Positions 44,580 through 54,138 of a stretch of 64,000 nt of DNA are shown here, piece by piece. Source of the stretch: CAJXII01 sp965242915 (GTDB lineage: Bacteria; Campylobacterota; Campylobacteria; Campylobacterales; Arcobacteraceae); contig CBDETN010000025.1 of the NCBI GenBank assembly GCA_965242915.1, positions 1 to 64,000 on the forward strand, in the 5' to 3' direction. The notes under the pieces were generated by a model. It saw nothing but the letters and a program-made list of their open reading frames with translations, was not told the origin of the DNA and searched no databases. The number at the start of each line of letters is the position of its first letter. The stretch's first letter is position 1. A program made the translations under genes and the position numbers.

Positions 44580-47268
44580 ATGTTACCTCACGAAAAGGTT
44601 TTTGTACTCTAGCTCTATATAAGAAAACAGCTCCACTTAAAATAATCAGCATTACTATAGCTATTATAAGTCCATAACCATAAGATTGATATTCACTTCT
44701 TGCAGGTCTATATTCACCAGTATATGTAGCTTTATATTTCTTTTCATCATCTCTATATTGGGCTGTAACTATAAATTTTTCTTTAAATCTTCTATTATAT
44801 TTATCCCATTTAGGATTATAATCTTTTATAAGTTGAAACTTCGCTATACCCTTATCATCAGTAATAACACTTTTTTGCCATCCAAATTGAGTTTCTAATA
44901 TTACTGTTGCACCTTTTAAAATTTGACCGTCTTTTAAAACTTTAAATATTATCTCTTCCCCACTATGAGGTCTTGAGTAAAAAGTTTCATCATCATTTCG
45001 CAATCTTAAGATATCAAAAGGAACCTCTTTAATAGTTTTTGCAGACATCACCGCTTTATCGTAAACTGATTCATTACTATGATCAAATCTTTTAAACTCA
45101 TATTTTGCAACTGTTATATAGTTGTTAATATCTTGAAAATAATAAGCTGTATAATATCCACTTACCGGCATTTTAAAACTTATATTTTTACACCCTCTTT
45201 TAGTCACTTTTGGTTTGATTATATTATTGTTTATATCCGTAGTATAAAAAGTACCTTTTACATTTTCTACACATTTTGGACTATTCATATCATCTGTAAC
45301 TAACCAAACTTTTCTGCTAGGTACTTCACTTCTGTTACCTCCATGCATCATATGTCCACCAGAGCCACTTTTATCTTTTTTAGCTACAGGTTTTGTATCT
45401 GCAAAGTATATTGTATCCCAAGGTTTGATTTTTTTTGTAATCTTGGTTTTATTAAAGTCTTTCATTGCAATTTTTAATGCCTCTTCAAAATCTACAACTT
45501 TTCCTTTAAACTTTTTAGAAAATATAACTGCATCTTTTTTGTTTGCAAATGCATATTTACTTATCTCACTCATTGTAGCTTTCTTCTTACTTCCTACTAC
45601 ATAAAAAGCGGTTTTTGCATCTATAAATTTTAAGCTTTTTACATCAACAACTTTAAAATCTTTTATAGGCATCTTTTTAACATTTTTTTCTTCAGCCAAA
45701 CAATGGATAGAACAATATTGTCTAACCTCTTCATCTAAATGTGCTGCATGATTGGTTTTATAAAACATTGGAAGTTTCATGCCACAAGCTATACACGAAG
45801 TTTTATTTTTTCCTGATTGTAAAATAGTTGCTTTATCTTTTGGTACAGTTTGGAACATTGCTCCACCGCCACCATGATTATGACCACCGGTTGCTCTTCC
45901 GTAAGTATCTAAGATATAACCTCTGTACATATTAACGCTTAGGAAAAAGATTATTAAAGAAGCTGCAAAAGGATATGCTAATATTTTCCGCATTTTTGTT
46001 ACATCAAGAAGTTTCATTCTTTTATAAAGTATGATTAAAGCCCAAGTTATAGCAACCCATTTTAATACACCAAAAATATGAAGCCAACTATCACCTCTTT
46101 TTGCCAGCGATGCAATCTCAACAGTTATACCAAAACCTTGTGCAAAGCCTTCAATAATTTGATTATATCCTCTTACAAAAAATGTCTCAAGTGAATGTGC
46201 AATCGAGCCTAAGATAAATAAAGGAGCATAAGAGTACCCAAGGTCATAAAATGTACTGCTAAAATCTTTTTTAAGTATTTTGGATGCTACAAACATACCA
46301 ATTACAGCTGCAAGTACTGTAAATAATACTGCATAAAGAAAAGCAAACAGCCCAATAGGATTGATTGAACCAAAACTAATATAGCCTTTGAAAAATTCAG
46401 CAGTTGTTGACCAGATCATATCACCAGCTGCGTTACTTCTTCCAATACCATGATGAAATGACATAGTTATAGGAATTGAAGCTAAAATAAGAATATATAC
46501 CCAAATCTCAGCTTTTATAATTTTAAAGTTTGAAAATAAAGAAAATGACGGTTTTTTATATTTAAAACTTACAGCTTCACAAGCATCACTACAATCCATA
46601 CACAAAGTACAATCAGACATAGAATTTCTTTTATCAAATGTAAATGGTTTTAGGTGATAAGGACAAGCAGTTGCACACTCAAATGTTTTACACTCATCAC
46701 AGGCACTTTTATAAGTTCCAAGCCAAGTAAATGATAGCTTTCCATAAGCTCTTGTCAAAGTTCCAATAGGACAGATATATTTACAATAACTCATATCTTT
46801 ATATAAAAAATAAATTACAAAAGAGAATAAGGTAAGAACAGTGAACATTAATGCTGTTCCAAGTGGCGTTCTAAAAAGTCCAGGGAACATATAATACATA
46901 GCCCACCAACCAATCACAAGCAAAAATACACCTATGTATCTATTCTGCATCCAATTTGGCATAGTTTTTTTCAATCCAAATTTTGTGATATATTTACCCA
47001 TAAATCCATGTGGACAAATCCCACAAAAAATCCGTCCAAATGTTGGAAGAGTTATAACCATAAATAAAGACCAAAAAACACCCCAAAATACAGCTTTAGT
47101 AAATAAATTGTCTTTTCCCGTATGGGCAAATCCAAAATAAATTGCATATACAAATAAAGCTAAAACCACTATTTTTAAAGTCATTAAGAATTTCTGATTT
47201 TTAAATAAAAATCCTAAAATTGGTTTAGAATAAATATCATTTTTATCCCTCTTCATAAAATCTACCAT
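44569..47268 (-). CDS. 899-residue fusion: membrane polyferredoxin + NosL domain + DUF4198-like domain
   Basis: Domains in order: membrane region with CGICPHGF and YCKYICPIGTL, ferredoxin cysteines (CDECKTFECATACP, CTLCMDCSDACE), several more helices, then a GHNHGGGG linker, a NosL-type domain (KNKTSCIACGMKLPMFYKTN...QYCSIHCLAEE, about 485-600), then a domain with CVENVKGTFYTTD and PHSGEEIIFKVLKDGQILKGATV like periplasmic DUF4198 nickel/metal-linked proteins, and a final helix near 870. Ribosome site AGGAGAG before 47268. The fusion joins electron transfer across the membrane with copper binding, as in NosR-like assemblies, but it lacks the NosR FMN domain. Confidence 0.82.
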   Translation of the reverse strand: MVDFMKRDKNDIYSKPILGFLFKNQKFLMTLKIVVLALFVYAIYFGFAHTGKDNLFTKAVFWGVFWSLFMVITLPTFGRIFCGICPHGFMGKYITKFGLKKTMPNWMQNRYIGVFLLVIGWWAMYYMFPGLFRTPLGTALMFTVLTLFSFVIYFLYKDMSYCKYICPIGTLTRAYGKLSFTWLGTYKSACDECKTFECATACPYHLKPFTFDKRNSMSDCTLCMDCSDACEAVSFKYKKPSFSLFSNFKIIKAEIWVYILILASIPITMSFHHGIGRSNAAGDMIWSTTAEFFKGYISFGSINPIGLFAFLYAVLFTVLAAVIGMFVASKILKKDFSSTFYDLGYSYAPLFILGSIAHSLETFFVRGYNQIIEGFAQGFGITVEIASLAKRGDSWLHIFGVLKWVAITWALIILYKRMKLLDVTKMRKILAYPFAASLIIFFLSVNMYRGYILDTYGRATGGHNHGGGGAMFQTVPKDKATILQSGKNKTSCIACGMKLPMFYKTNHAAHLDEEVRQYCSIHCLAEEKNVKKMPIKDFKVVDVKSLKFIDAKTAFYVVGSKKKATMSEISKYAFANKKDAVIFSKKFKGKVVDFEEALKIAMKDFNKTKITKKIKPWDTIYFADTKPVAKKDKSGSGGHMMHGGNRSEVPSRKVWLVTDDMNSPKCVENVKGTFYTTDINNNIIKPKVTKRGCKNISFKMPVSGYYTAYYFQDINNYITVAKYEFKRFDHSNESVYDKAVMSAKTIKEVPFDILRLRNDDETFYSRPHSGEEIIFKVLKDGQILKGATVILETQFGWQKSVITDDKGIAKFQLIKDYNPKWDKYNRRFKEKFIVTAQYRDDEKKYKATYTGEYRPARSEYQSYGYGLIIAIVMLIILSGAVFLYRARVQKPFREVTFDE

Positions 47269-47297
47269 TGTCTCTCCTCTTATATACTAAATAAAAA

Positions 47298-47957
47298 TCA
47301 CAGTACTAAAACACCGTTTAATACCAATATACCTACAATTATCAATAAAATCGCTGCTAAGCGTTCTATATGTAATTTGTAAGATGAAAACTGAGCCATA
47401 AATCCTTTAATCATTGTAGATACGATAAAACCGTAAAAAATAATTGAAAAGATAACAGCACCTACACCAAAAAATAACCCTAAGGCAACAGCATTATAAA
47501 CAGTACTACTATTTACAGCGACACCTATTAATGCCATAATTGGAGCACAAGGATTTACTGACATCGTTGCACCTATAGCAAAAAAACCTATTTTATTTAA
47601 TTTTGGTTTCTTTATTAAAGGTGTAGTATGTCCGCATGAACTTTGTAATTTGAAACTTTTATAAAATAAAAAAAGTCCCATTGAAATTGTACTAATCCCA
47701 AGAATAATACTAAATAAACTATTATCATCTAAAACTTGTTTTATCCAAAAAGAACTCAGATATGCAATAATAGATATTAGTGTATAGCTGAATATTCTAC
47801 CTAAACTAAAAGGCAGAATAATCCCTAATGCTTGTTTTGTATCATTTGAATTACTTATAAGTAAAGGACTAAGAAACGGCATACATGAAAACATGCATGC
47901 CGTTCCTCCGTAAGATAGTCCTATTATAAATATAGAAAAAAGTGTTGTTAATTCCAA
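47298..47957 (-). CDS. DsbD/CcdA- or SafE-like membrane protein
   Basis: A 219-residue protein with six membrane helices. Cysteine motifs near the start (ACMFSCMPFLSP, C21 and C25) and in the middle (SVNPCAPIMAL) match small DsbD/SafE-type (COG2836-like) proteins that carry electrons or copper through the membrane. A second relative lies at 54626. Lies 13 bases after the TonB receptor and 29 before the 899-residue fusion. Confidence 0.75.
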   Translation of the reverse strand: MELTTLFSIFIIGLSYGGTACMFSCMPFLSPLLISNSNDTKQALGIILPFSLGRIFSYTLISIIAYLSSFWIKQVLDDNSLFSIILGISTISMGLFLFYKSFKLQSSCGHTTPLIKKPKLNKIGFFAIGATMSVNPCAPIMALIGVAVNSSTVYNAVALGLFFGVGAVIFSIIFYGFIVSTMIKGFMAQFSSYKLHIERLAAILLIIVGILVLNGVLVL

Positions 47958-47970
47958 TTAAATATTTCTC

Positions 47971-50151
47971 TTAGAATGTATATTTTATACCAGCATAGAA
48001 TTCTCTACCTGGATCAACGGTAATACTTGCATCTTCTGCATCTAACACAGCATCACTATTTTTATCTCTAAATAAGTATACTGTTCTATAAAATTGTTTA
48101 TCAAATACATTATTTATTTTTGCAAAGAATTCAACTTTATTTCCTTGTACTTTTGTATTATATCTAGCTTGTAAATTTAATACAGCATATCCTGGCATCT
48201 TTACAAGATTCGTTTCATCTGCATAATAATCCGACTTCGCATATACTTCAGAAATAAACTTTAAGTTATCAGTAGCTTTATATGTTGTATATAAATCTAA
48301 AATATGGCTTGGATTTCTTGGTACTTCATTTCCAACTATATCATATGTTTTATCAGGACCAGATAGTGAAACTATAAAAGGATTATGCTTTGTATACTCA
48401 GATTTTAAATAAGTATATGCAAGATTATGTGATATAGTTTTAGAAGAATCACTTTTCAATGACAATTCAAGTCCTCTATTTCTTGTATCACCAACATTTT
48501 CATACCAAATTGCAGCTCCAGAATAATATGTACCGTCAACTTTACCTATAATATCTTTATTATCAGTTTGAAAGATTGAAACTTCATAAGATAAATCATT
48601 ATCAAATATAGATTTATTACCTCTTAATCCCATTTCGTAATTAATTGTTTTTTGTGTTTTAATATCTTCATTATTTTGATATTTACCACCTCTTATATCA
48701 CCTGCATACACTTGTTTAACCGTTGGTGTTCTAAATCCAGTTGAAATATTTGTAAATATTAATGAATTTTTTGATAATTCATAAGCGGCACCAACTCGAT
48801 AAGAGTTTTCTTTAAATGTTTTATCTCTTGCAGTCTTAGAATCAGTCCACACTGTACCATTATAGTCATGAGAATCAATTAAATAATCATCTTTTTGGAT
48901 ATCATGTCTTACATTTAATGTTGTATTTAACTTAGGTGTAAATGCATATTTAAATTCACCGTAAATTGCATTTTTTTCTTGATCATTATGAGTTTCAGCT
49001 CTTTCTCCTTCATAGTAATCATCATCATCATCAACACCAAAAACAAGACCGGCATTTTTAGTATAATCAGCAATTCTATTGTCTATATCTTCATAAGCTC
49101 TATCACCTATTTCTAAACCAAACATATACGCGAAGTTATCATCTTCTATATTGTATTCTGCTTTTATACCTTTTTGTACAATATCTTGATTGGTATGATT
49201 TGTATAAGTATCATTATTTCCATCACCTGTTGTATCTTGAGGACTTGATGTATAGTCATATAAATCATTATAGTTATAAATATTAACTATTAAGTTTGAA
49301 TTATTTTCAAAATCTTTTGAATAATTAATAAAATATTTATCAAGATCTACATAGTTATCTTTCTTATAAGAGTTTCTTCCATTTCCTTCAGGCGTTGTGC
49401 TAGCTTCTGTTACACCGGTAACCGATGCTCTACTTGCCTCTTCATATTTTTTTGTTTTATCAATACCTAATGTTACATCACTTGAATCATCTAAATAGTA
49501 TGAAAGTTTACCACTTATTGATTTGTTCCATAGTGATGATTCCAACCAGTAACCGTCACTGCTTCTACGGTTCCCATTTAAGTTAATTGAAAAATCATCC
49601 GTACTTTTTAAAAGACCGATACCATAATTTTTATAATTATGACTACCTGTTTCAGCACTAATACTATATTCATCTTTATCTTTTGGTTTATTAGTAGTAA
49701 TAATTACAGCACCTGCTAAAGCAGTGTTTCCGTAAAGATAAGATGCTCCACCTTTAATTACTTTTACACTCTTTATATCACTAAGATTTAATCTTACTTT
49801 TCCACCATTTTGCCATAAGGGAACTCCATCAACAACAATTGCAACACCTGTATCTTCCCCCATAAATTCTTGCTGTCCAACACCTCTCATATGAATTTCT
49901 ACAATTTCTCCAGCTCTAACATCAGATGTTACACCTGGGATTGCTTGCAACAATTCATTAATATGTTTTGGATCAATCTCTTCTATCCGTTTATTATCGA
50001 TATAACTAACAGTAGACACCTCTGTTTTACTTGATTCTGTAACTTTAATTGTTGAAGAATCAACACTAATCACACCTAAATCTTCACTCGCCACAAGCGT
50101 TGTACTTAATGCTAACGCACAAGTTAACGATACACAAATCTTTTTATTCAT
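47971..50151 (-). CDS. TonB-dependent receptor
   Basis: A 726-residue outer membrane receptor: signal peptide (to about 22), a plug domain (PKHINELLQAIPGVTSD, MRGVGQQEFMGEDTGVAIVVDG, IKGGASYLYGNTALAG) and a barrel ending in FYAGIKYTF with terminal phenylalanine. Contains acidic loops (DTTGDGNNDTYTN, GVDDDDDYYEG). Substrate unknown. It heads the operon that runs to the RND permease, so it probably brings in the metal or complex that the operon handles. Confidence 0.93.
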   Translation of the reverse strand: MNKKICVSLTCALALSTTLVASEDLGVISVDSSTIKVTESSKTEVSTVSYIDNKRIEEIDPKHINELLQAIPGVTSDVRAGEIVEIHMRGVGQQEFMGEDTGVAIVVDGVPLWQNGGKVRLNLSDIKSVKVIKGGASYLYGNTALAGAVIITTNKPKDKDEYSISAETGSHNYKNYGIGLLKSTDDFSINLNGNRRSSDGYWLESSLWNKSISGKLSYYLDDSSDVTLGIDKTKKYEEASRASVTGVTEASTTPEGNGRNSYKKDNYVDLDKYFINYSKDFENNSNLIVNIYNYNDLYDYTSSPQDTTGDGNNDTYTNHTNQDIVQKGIKAEYNIEDDNFAYMFGLEIGDRAYEDIDNRIADYTKNAGLVFGVDDDDDYYEGERAETHNDQEKNAIYGEFKYAFTPKLNTTLNVRHDIQKDDYLIDSHDYNGTVWTDSKTARDKTFKENSYRVGAAYELSKNSLIFTNISTGFRTPTVKQVYAGDIRGGKYQNNEDIKTQKTINYEMGLRGNKSIFDNDLSYEVSIFQTDNKDIIGKVDGTYYSGAAIWYENVGDTRNRGLELSLKSDSSKTISHNLAYTYLKSEYTKHNPFIVSLSGPDKTYDIVGNEVPRNPSHILDLYTTYKATDNLKFISEVYAKSDYYADETNLVKMPGYAVLNLQARYNTKVQGNKVEFFAKINNVFDKQFYRTVYLFRDKNSDAVLDAEDASITVDPGREFYAGIKYTF

Positions 50152-50362
50152 CTCTTTCCTTTTTTTGTTAAATTTTCAAAACTCCTGAAAGTCTACAAAA
50201 AAAAAGCAAATTAATTGTTAATAATTTCAATATAAAAAATTATTATATTTAGTGACTATTTTGTGACTATTAAGTATAAGTTATATTTATACTTTATGCT
50301 ATACAATATAAAAAATAAATCAATTGTTAACTATCTTTATTAGCTATAGTTATTTTTAATAA

Positions 50363-50378
50363 TTAACAATTATTTAAC
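50363..50378 (+). promoter_or_regulatory. TTAAC direct-repeat operator
   Basis: TTAACAATTATTTAAC, identical to the box at 35119. It lies 212 bases upstream of the receptor gene starting at 50151 and points the other way, so its effect on that gene is less certain than for the other boxes. Confidence 0.5.
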
Positions 50379-50413
50379 ATTTATCATTAAGTTTGATTAA
50401 ATTTAGTACATTA

Positions 50414-50442
50414 AAAAAGGCAAAGAATATCTTTGCCTTTTT
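50414..50442 (-). terminator. bidirectional terminator after the NosA-type receptor gene
   Basis: AAAAAGGCAAAG and CTTTGCCTTTTT form a perfect 12-bp stem with a 5-base loop; the A and T ends serve both directions. It follows the receptor gene that stops at 50467. Confidence 0.93.
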
Positions 50443-50466
50443 ATAATCTATTTAATATTTTAAATA

Positions 50467-52473
50467 TTAAAACTTATATGTTACACTACCATAAAAATAT
50501 CTACCAGGTTCATTCATAAGCATAATCTCACCCGTAGTCCCATCATTTAATAATGTTAAATCTTGATATGTATTTGATACTGCATAAGTTTTATCAAATA
50601 AATTATCAATACCAACTGTTAAAGAAACTTTTTTAGTTAATTTTGTTTGCCCTTTTAAATTAACTATATTATATCCATCAATTTTTTGTTCACCATTATC
50701 ACTATCATAGTTATTCCAATCAGCAGAAGAGATAAGCTCTATTGAAGCATTTGTATTATCATCATGATCATATGTTAAAGCTAATGTTGTTTGAAGTGGT
50801 GCAATATCAGCTAAATCTGAATCAGTATCGCCAGTTGGTAAAGTATCTTTTTTACCTTTTTTATATGCAATTGCAGCATCAAATGTAACTTGATTGTTTA
50901 CATAATAAGCTCCATTTAGCTCAGCACCATAAATAGCAGCATCAATATTTTCAAAATTATCTGTACTTGTCATAGTACCAGGACCATTAAAATAAATATA
51001 GTTTTTTAACTTACTATAAAAAGCTTTAGCTTTAACTGTACCAATTTCATATTGTTTTTGGATTCCAATATCAATTTCTGTATTAGAAGTTTGTTCTAAA
51101 GTATCTGTACCTTGACTTTTATTAGCACTACTATTAAAATATAATTCTCTAGCATCTGGTACTCTATATGATCTACCAATTCCAAAGAAATATTTAGTAT
51201 CATTATCTAAATTATATGTTGCAAAAATATTTGCACTTAAAGAGTTGAAACTTCTATCTTTATCTGTAGCATGTTGTGTATCTATATCAGTTTTATCATA
51301 TCTAGCACCTAATTCTAAATCTGTTTTTCCAATAGTTCTATTAGATTGTACAAAAACTGCTTTATTTTTTGTATCTACATCATCTAAAGACTTTCTTCCT
51401 GTAATTCCTACTTTTGTACCATAACCTGTGTATGTACCATCCCAATTTCTATTACTTGTATCTATTCCATAAGTAATTTCTCTATCTAAATAATCAAAAG
51501 TATTTAATACCTTAAAACCTTTTACATCTGTAGTTAATGCACTTATTGCTTCATTAGCAGAATTTGTTCCAGAAGACACTCTATACTTTGTACTCATAGG
51601 ATGATCAACTTCACTATGATAAGCTTTGACTTCAAGTTTTTTAGAATATTTACCTAAATCTCTAATAGAATATTTAAAATTTAAAATATCACTATCATCA
51701 TAAATAGCATCCATTTTACTATTTGCATATATAACATTGTCACTTTCATTTCTAGTAAAACTTAATTCTATATCACTTTTATCATCAATATTTACAATTG
51801 TTTTTAACATAACTGATTGTTTTTCATATGCTTTCATATCTTTATACGCATCAGCTAATTTTGTAGTTGGTGATTTAGTTGCAAGTTGATCAGCAAAATT
51901 ATTCCCATCACCATCTTCATACTGATCACCCTCTTCTTTAGAAACTGTAATCATCAATTTAGCAGTATCATTACCACCACTAGCACTAATCACACCTTTT
52001 TTATATCCAAAACTACCAACAGTAGCAGTTATTTCACCGCTTGGCTCTTTTGTAGGTTTTTTAGTTTTAATTTTAATACCGCCACTTAAAGTTCCCATCT
52101 CTGTAACATCAAAAGGTCCCTCTTTTATCTCAACACTTTGGATATTTGAAGTAATTACATGTGAAGTTGGTGGGTCCATTCTATTTACACAAGCACCACA
52201 AACTACTGCACCATCAATAGTTACTCTAATATTATCTCGTTTTTGACCTCTCAAAATAATATCATTAGCAATACCACTTCTTCTTATAAGTTGTATACTA
52301 GGAGACTTTTTAGCTAAAGCTTCAGCTAAATCCGCATTTTTAACCTCTTCACCACTTACATTGGTTACTACTTTTGTATTTACCTCTTCAACTACTTCAA
52401 TAGTCCCTAAATCAGCAGCAGCAGCACTAAGTGCCAATGCACAAACTGCAGATATATAAATCTTTTTATTCAT
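50467..52473 (-). CDS. nosA: TonB-dependent copper receptor of the NosA/OprC type
   Basis: Start at 52473 (AAGGAAAG ahead), 668 residues, signal peptide ending at about 20. The plug has the family hallmark DGAVVCGACVNRMDPPTSH. OprC binds copper with a CxxxM-HxM site; here C95-x3-M99 and H291-P-M293 offer the same ligands. Barrel ends in FYGSVTYKF. NosA supports copper supply to nitrous oxide reductase in Pseudomonas stutzeri, which suits the nosL and nosD genes here. Divergent from the response regulator, with an operator for each side between them. Confidence 0.9.
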   Translation of the reverse strand: MNKKIYISAVCALALSAAAADLGTIEVVEEVNTKVVTNVSGEEVKNADLAEALAKKSPSIQLIRRSGIANDIILRGQKRDNIRVTIDGAVVCGACVNRMDPPTSHVITSNIQSVEIKEGPFDVTEMGTLSGGIKIKTKKPTKEPSGEITATVGSFGYKKGVISASGGNDTAKLMITVSKEEGDQYEDGDGNNFADQLATKSPTTKLADAYKDMKAYEKQSVMLKTIVNIDDKSDIELSFTRNESDNVIYANSKMDAIYDDSDILNFKYSIRDLGKYSKKLEVKAYHSEVDHPMSTKYRVSSGTNSANEAISALTTDVKGFKVLNTFDYLDREITYGIDTSNRNWDGTYTGYGTKVGITGRKSLDDVDTKNKAVFVQSNRTIGKTDLELGARYDKTDIDTQHATDKDRSFNSLSANIFATYNLDNDTKYFFGIGRSYRVPDARELYFNSSANKSQGTDTLEQTSNTEIDIGIQKQYEIGTVKAKAFYSKLKNYIYFNGPGTMTSTDNFENIDAAIYGAELNGAYYVNNQVTFDAAIAYKKGKKDTLPTGDTDSDLADIAPLQTTLALTYDHDDNTNASIELISSADWNNYDSDNGEQKIDGYNIVNLKGQTKLTKKVSLTVGIDNLFDKTYAVSNTYQDLTLLNDGTTGEIMLMNEPGRYFYGSVTYKF

Positions 52474-52525
52474 CTCTTTCCTTATTGTTAAATTTTCGAA
52501 ATTCAACAGAGTGTATCTATAAATT

Positions 52526-52541
52526 GTAAAATAATCGTTAA
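52526..52541 (-). promoter_or_regulatory. TTAAC-type operator before the NosA-type receptor
   Basis: On the minus strand: TTAACGATTATTTTAC, the same box with one base changed in the second half-site, 53 bases before the ATG at 52473. Confidence 0.55.
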
Positions 52542-52584
52542 TTATAAATAATTATAATTATAAGCTATAGTTATTTTTTAATAA

Positions 52585-52600
52585 TTAACGATTATTTAAC
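52585..52600 (+). promoter_or_regulatory. TTAAC direct-repeat operator before the response regulator
   Basis: TTAACGATTATTTAAC with 11-bp spacing, 25 bases before the ATG at 52626; suggests autoregulation. Confidence 0.6.
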
Positions 52601-52625
52601 AATTTTATTGTAAAATGGCACTTAT

Positions 52626-53312
52626 ATGAAGATAACTAAACGACAAATATTATTATTAGAAGATGACAAACTGTTTGCCCAGACATTGATAGATTTTTTA
52701 GAAGAGTCTAATTTTAATATTGATCTTGCAATTGATGGGGAAGAGGGTTTATTAAAAAGCTATGAAAATCATTATGATTTATATCTCTTTGATATAAATG
52801 TACCCAAACTAAACGGTATTGAATTGCTTAAAACTCTAAGAGATATTGGTGTAAAAATACCTACAATATTTCTAACTTCATATAAAGATGATAAAACTTT
52901 AAAAGAATGTTTTATAAATGGATGTGATGATTTTTTAAGAAAGCCGTTTAAAGTTAGGGAACTACAGTATAGAATTAATGCTATTTTGAAAAGAACCAGC
53001 AGAGTTGACAACATAGTTAAGATTGCTAAAAACTCCCATTATAATTTTGATAAAAGAAAAGTATATTGCGATGAAAAAGAGATACATCTTCCATTAAAAG
53101 TAATTCAACTATTAGAACTTTTTATAGAAAACAATAATAAAACGATAACTACATTTGAAATCATAAATAGACTTTGGAGCAATGCACAGGAACATAGTGA
53201 AGGATCACTGCGACTTTATATTACCAAATTACGACAAATAACTGGAAAAGAAAAAATAAAAAATATCAAAAAAGTCGGCTATGCAATATCTGGTATAATT
53301 TGTGACGAATAA
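52626..53312 (+). CDS. OmpR-family response regulator
   Basis: A 228-residue regulator. The receiver domain has the acidic pair D13/D14, phospho-site D56 (LFDINVPKLNG) and K in FLRKPFK. The winged-helix domain ends with HSEGSLRLYITKLRQ and VGYAISG. It is coupled to the kinase gene by an 11-base overlap. Because the TTAAC direct repeat lies before its own gene and before several copper/TonB genes, it is the best candidate for the regulator of the whole region; CusR/CopR-type copper sensing is plausible. Confidence 0.93.
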   Translation: MKITKRQILLLEDDKLFAQTLIDFLEESNFNIDLAIDGEEGLLKSYENHYDLYLFDINVPKLNGIELLKTLRDIGVKIPTIFLTSYKDDKTLKECFINGCDDFLRKPFKVRELQYRINAILKRTSRVDNIVKIAKNSHYNFDKRKVYCDEKEIHLPLKVIQLLELFIENNNKTITTFEIINRLWSNAQEHSEGSLRLYITKLRQITGKEKIKNIKKVGYAISGIICDE

Positions 53313-54138
53313 AAAAACACTTTTTTTTATATTTAATATATCTATAGTTATTTTAATATTAGTTATCAATAATTATTTGATTCATTATATTAATAATTTT
53401 GACTCTGTATATTTTATTATTTTTATTGTCATAAGTTGTACTGTTTTATATTTTGCCTTAACTAAAACATTAATAGATGATATTTTTAAAATTGATGATA
53501 AACTCAAAGAAAAAATAGAAAAAACTATGCATGAGATAAATACACCTGTTGCAACAATTCAAATAAATACGGAGATACTGCAAACTAAAATCAGTGATGT
53601 CCAAAATCTTAAAAGGTTAGACAGGATAAATAAAGCCTGCAACAATCTTTTAAAACTTTATGAAGATATGGAATATTATATCAAAAAAGAAATTGACAAT
53701 GTTGCGATAGTTAGTTTTGAATTAAAAGAGTTATTGCTGTATTGTATAGAAAAATTTGATGATATCAAAGATGATATTAAAATAGATATAGATGTAGAAC
53801 CTACGATTATAATAACAGATAAAAATGGTTTTGAAGCGATTATAACCAACCTCACCTCAAATGCAATTAAACACAATAATTCAATTAGCACTATTAATAT
53901 ACAGCTGCAAAACAATATCTTAACTTTTAAAGATGATGGTGACGGAATAAGTACAGAAGACATTTATAAAGTATTTGATAAATATTTTCAAAGTGATGAA
54001 ACCTCAAAAGGTTTTGGAATTGGACTTAATATGGTGAAAGAATTTTGTAATGAGCAAAAATTAGATATCAAAATCAACTCTTCATCAAAAGGTACTATTT
54101 TTAATATTAATCTAAAAAATATAATTGTGGTTAATTAA
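53302..54138 (+). CDS. sensor histidine kinase
   Basis: A compact 278-residue kinase starting at GTG. Two membrane helices (about 7-28 and 35-55) with only a handful of residues between them, so there is almost no periplasmic sensor domain. HisKA with H77 in TMHEINTPVATIQ, and HATPase with NAIKHNN, DDGDGIS and GFGIGLNM. With no sensor loop it may sense within the membrane or through a partner such as the adjacent NosL or SafE-like protein. Confidence 0.92.
   Translation: MTNKKTLFFIFNISIVILILVINNYLIHYINNFDSVYFIIFIVISCTVLYFALTKTLIDDIFKIDDKLKEKIEKTMHEINTPVATIQINTEILQTKISDVQNLKRLDRINKACNNLLKLYEDMEYYIKKEIDNVAIVSFELKELLLYCIEKFDDIKDDIKIDIDVEPTIIITDKNGFEAIITNLTSNAIKHNNSISTINIQLQNNILTFKDDGDGISTEDIYKVFDKYFQSDETSKGFGIGLNMVKEFCNEQKLDIKINSSSKGTIFNINLKNIIVVN

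Larger units (their letters stand above)
50152..50466. promoter_or_regulatory. intergenic control region between the two TonB receptor genes
   Basis: This 315-base stretch has no gene. It holds the promoter side of the receptor at 50151, several GTTAA half-sites (minus strand, near 50216 and 50326), a full TTAAC direct repeat at 50363-50378 on the plus strand, and the terminator of the second receptor at 50414-50442. Confidence 0.6.
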
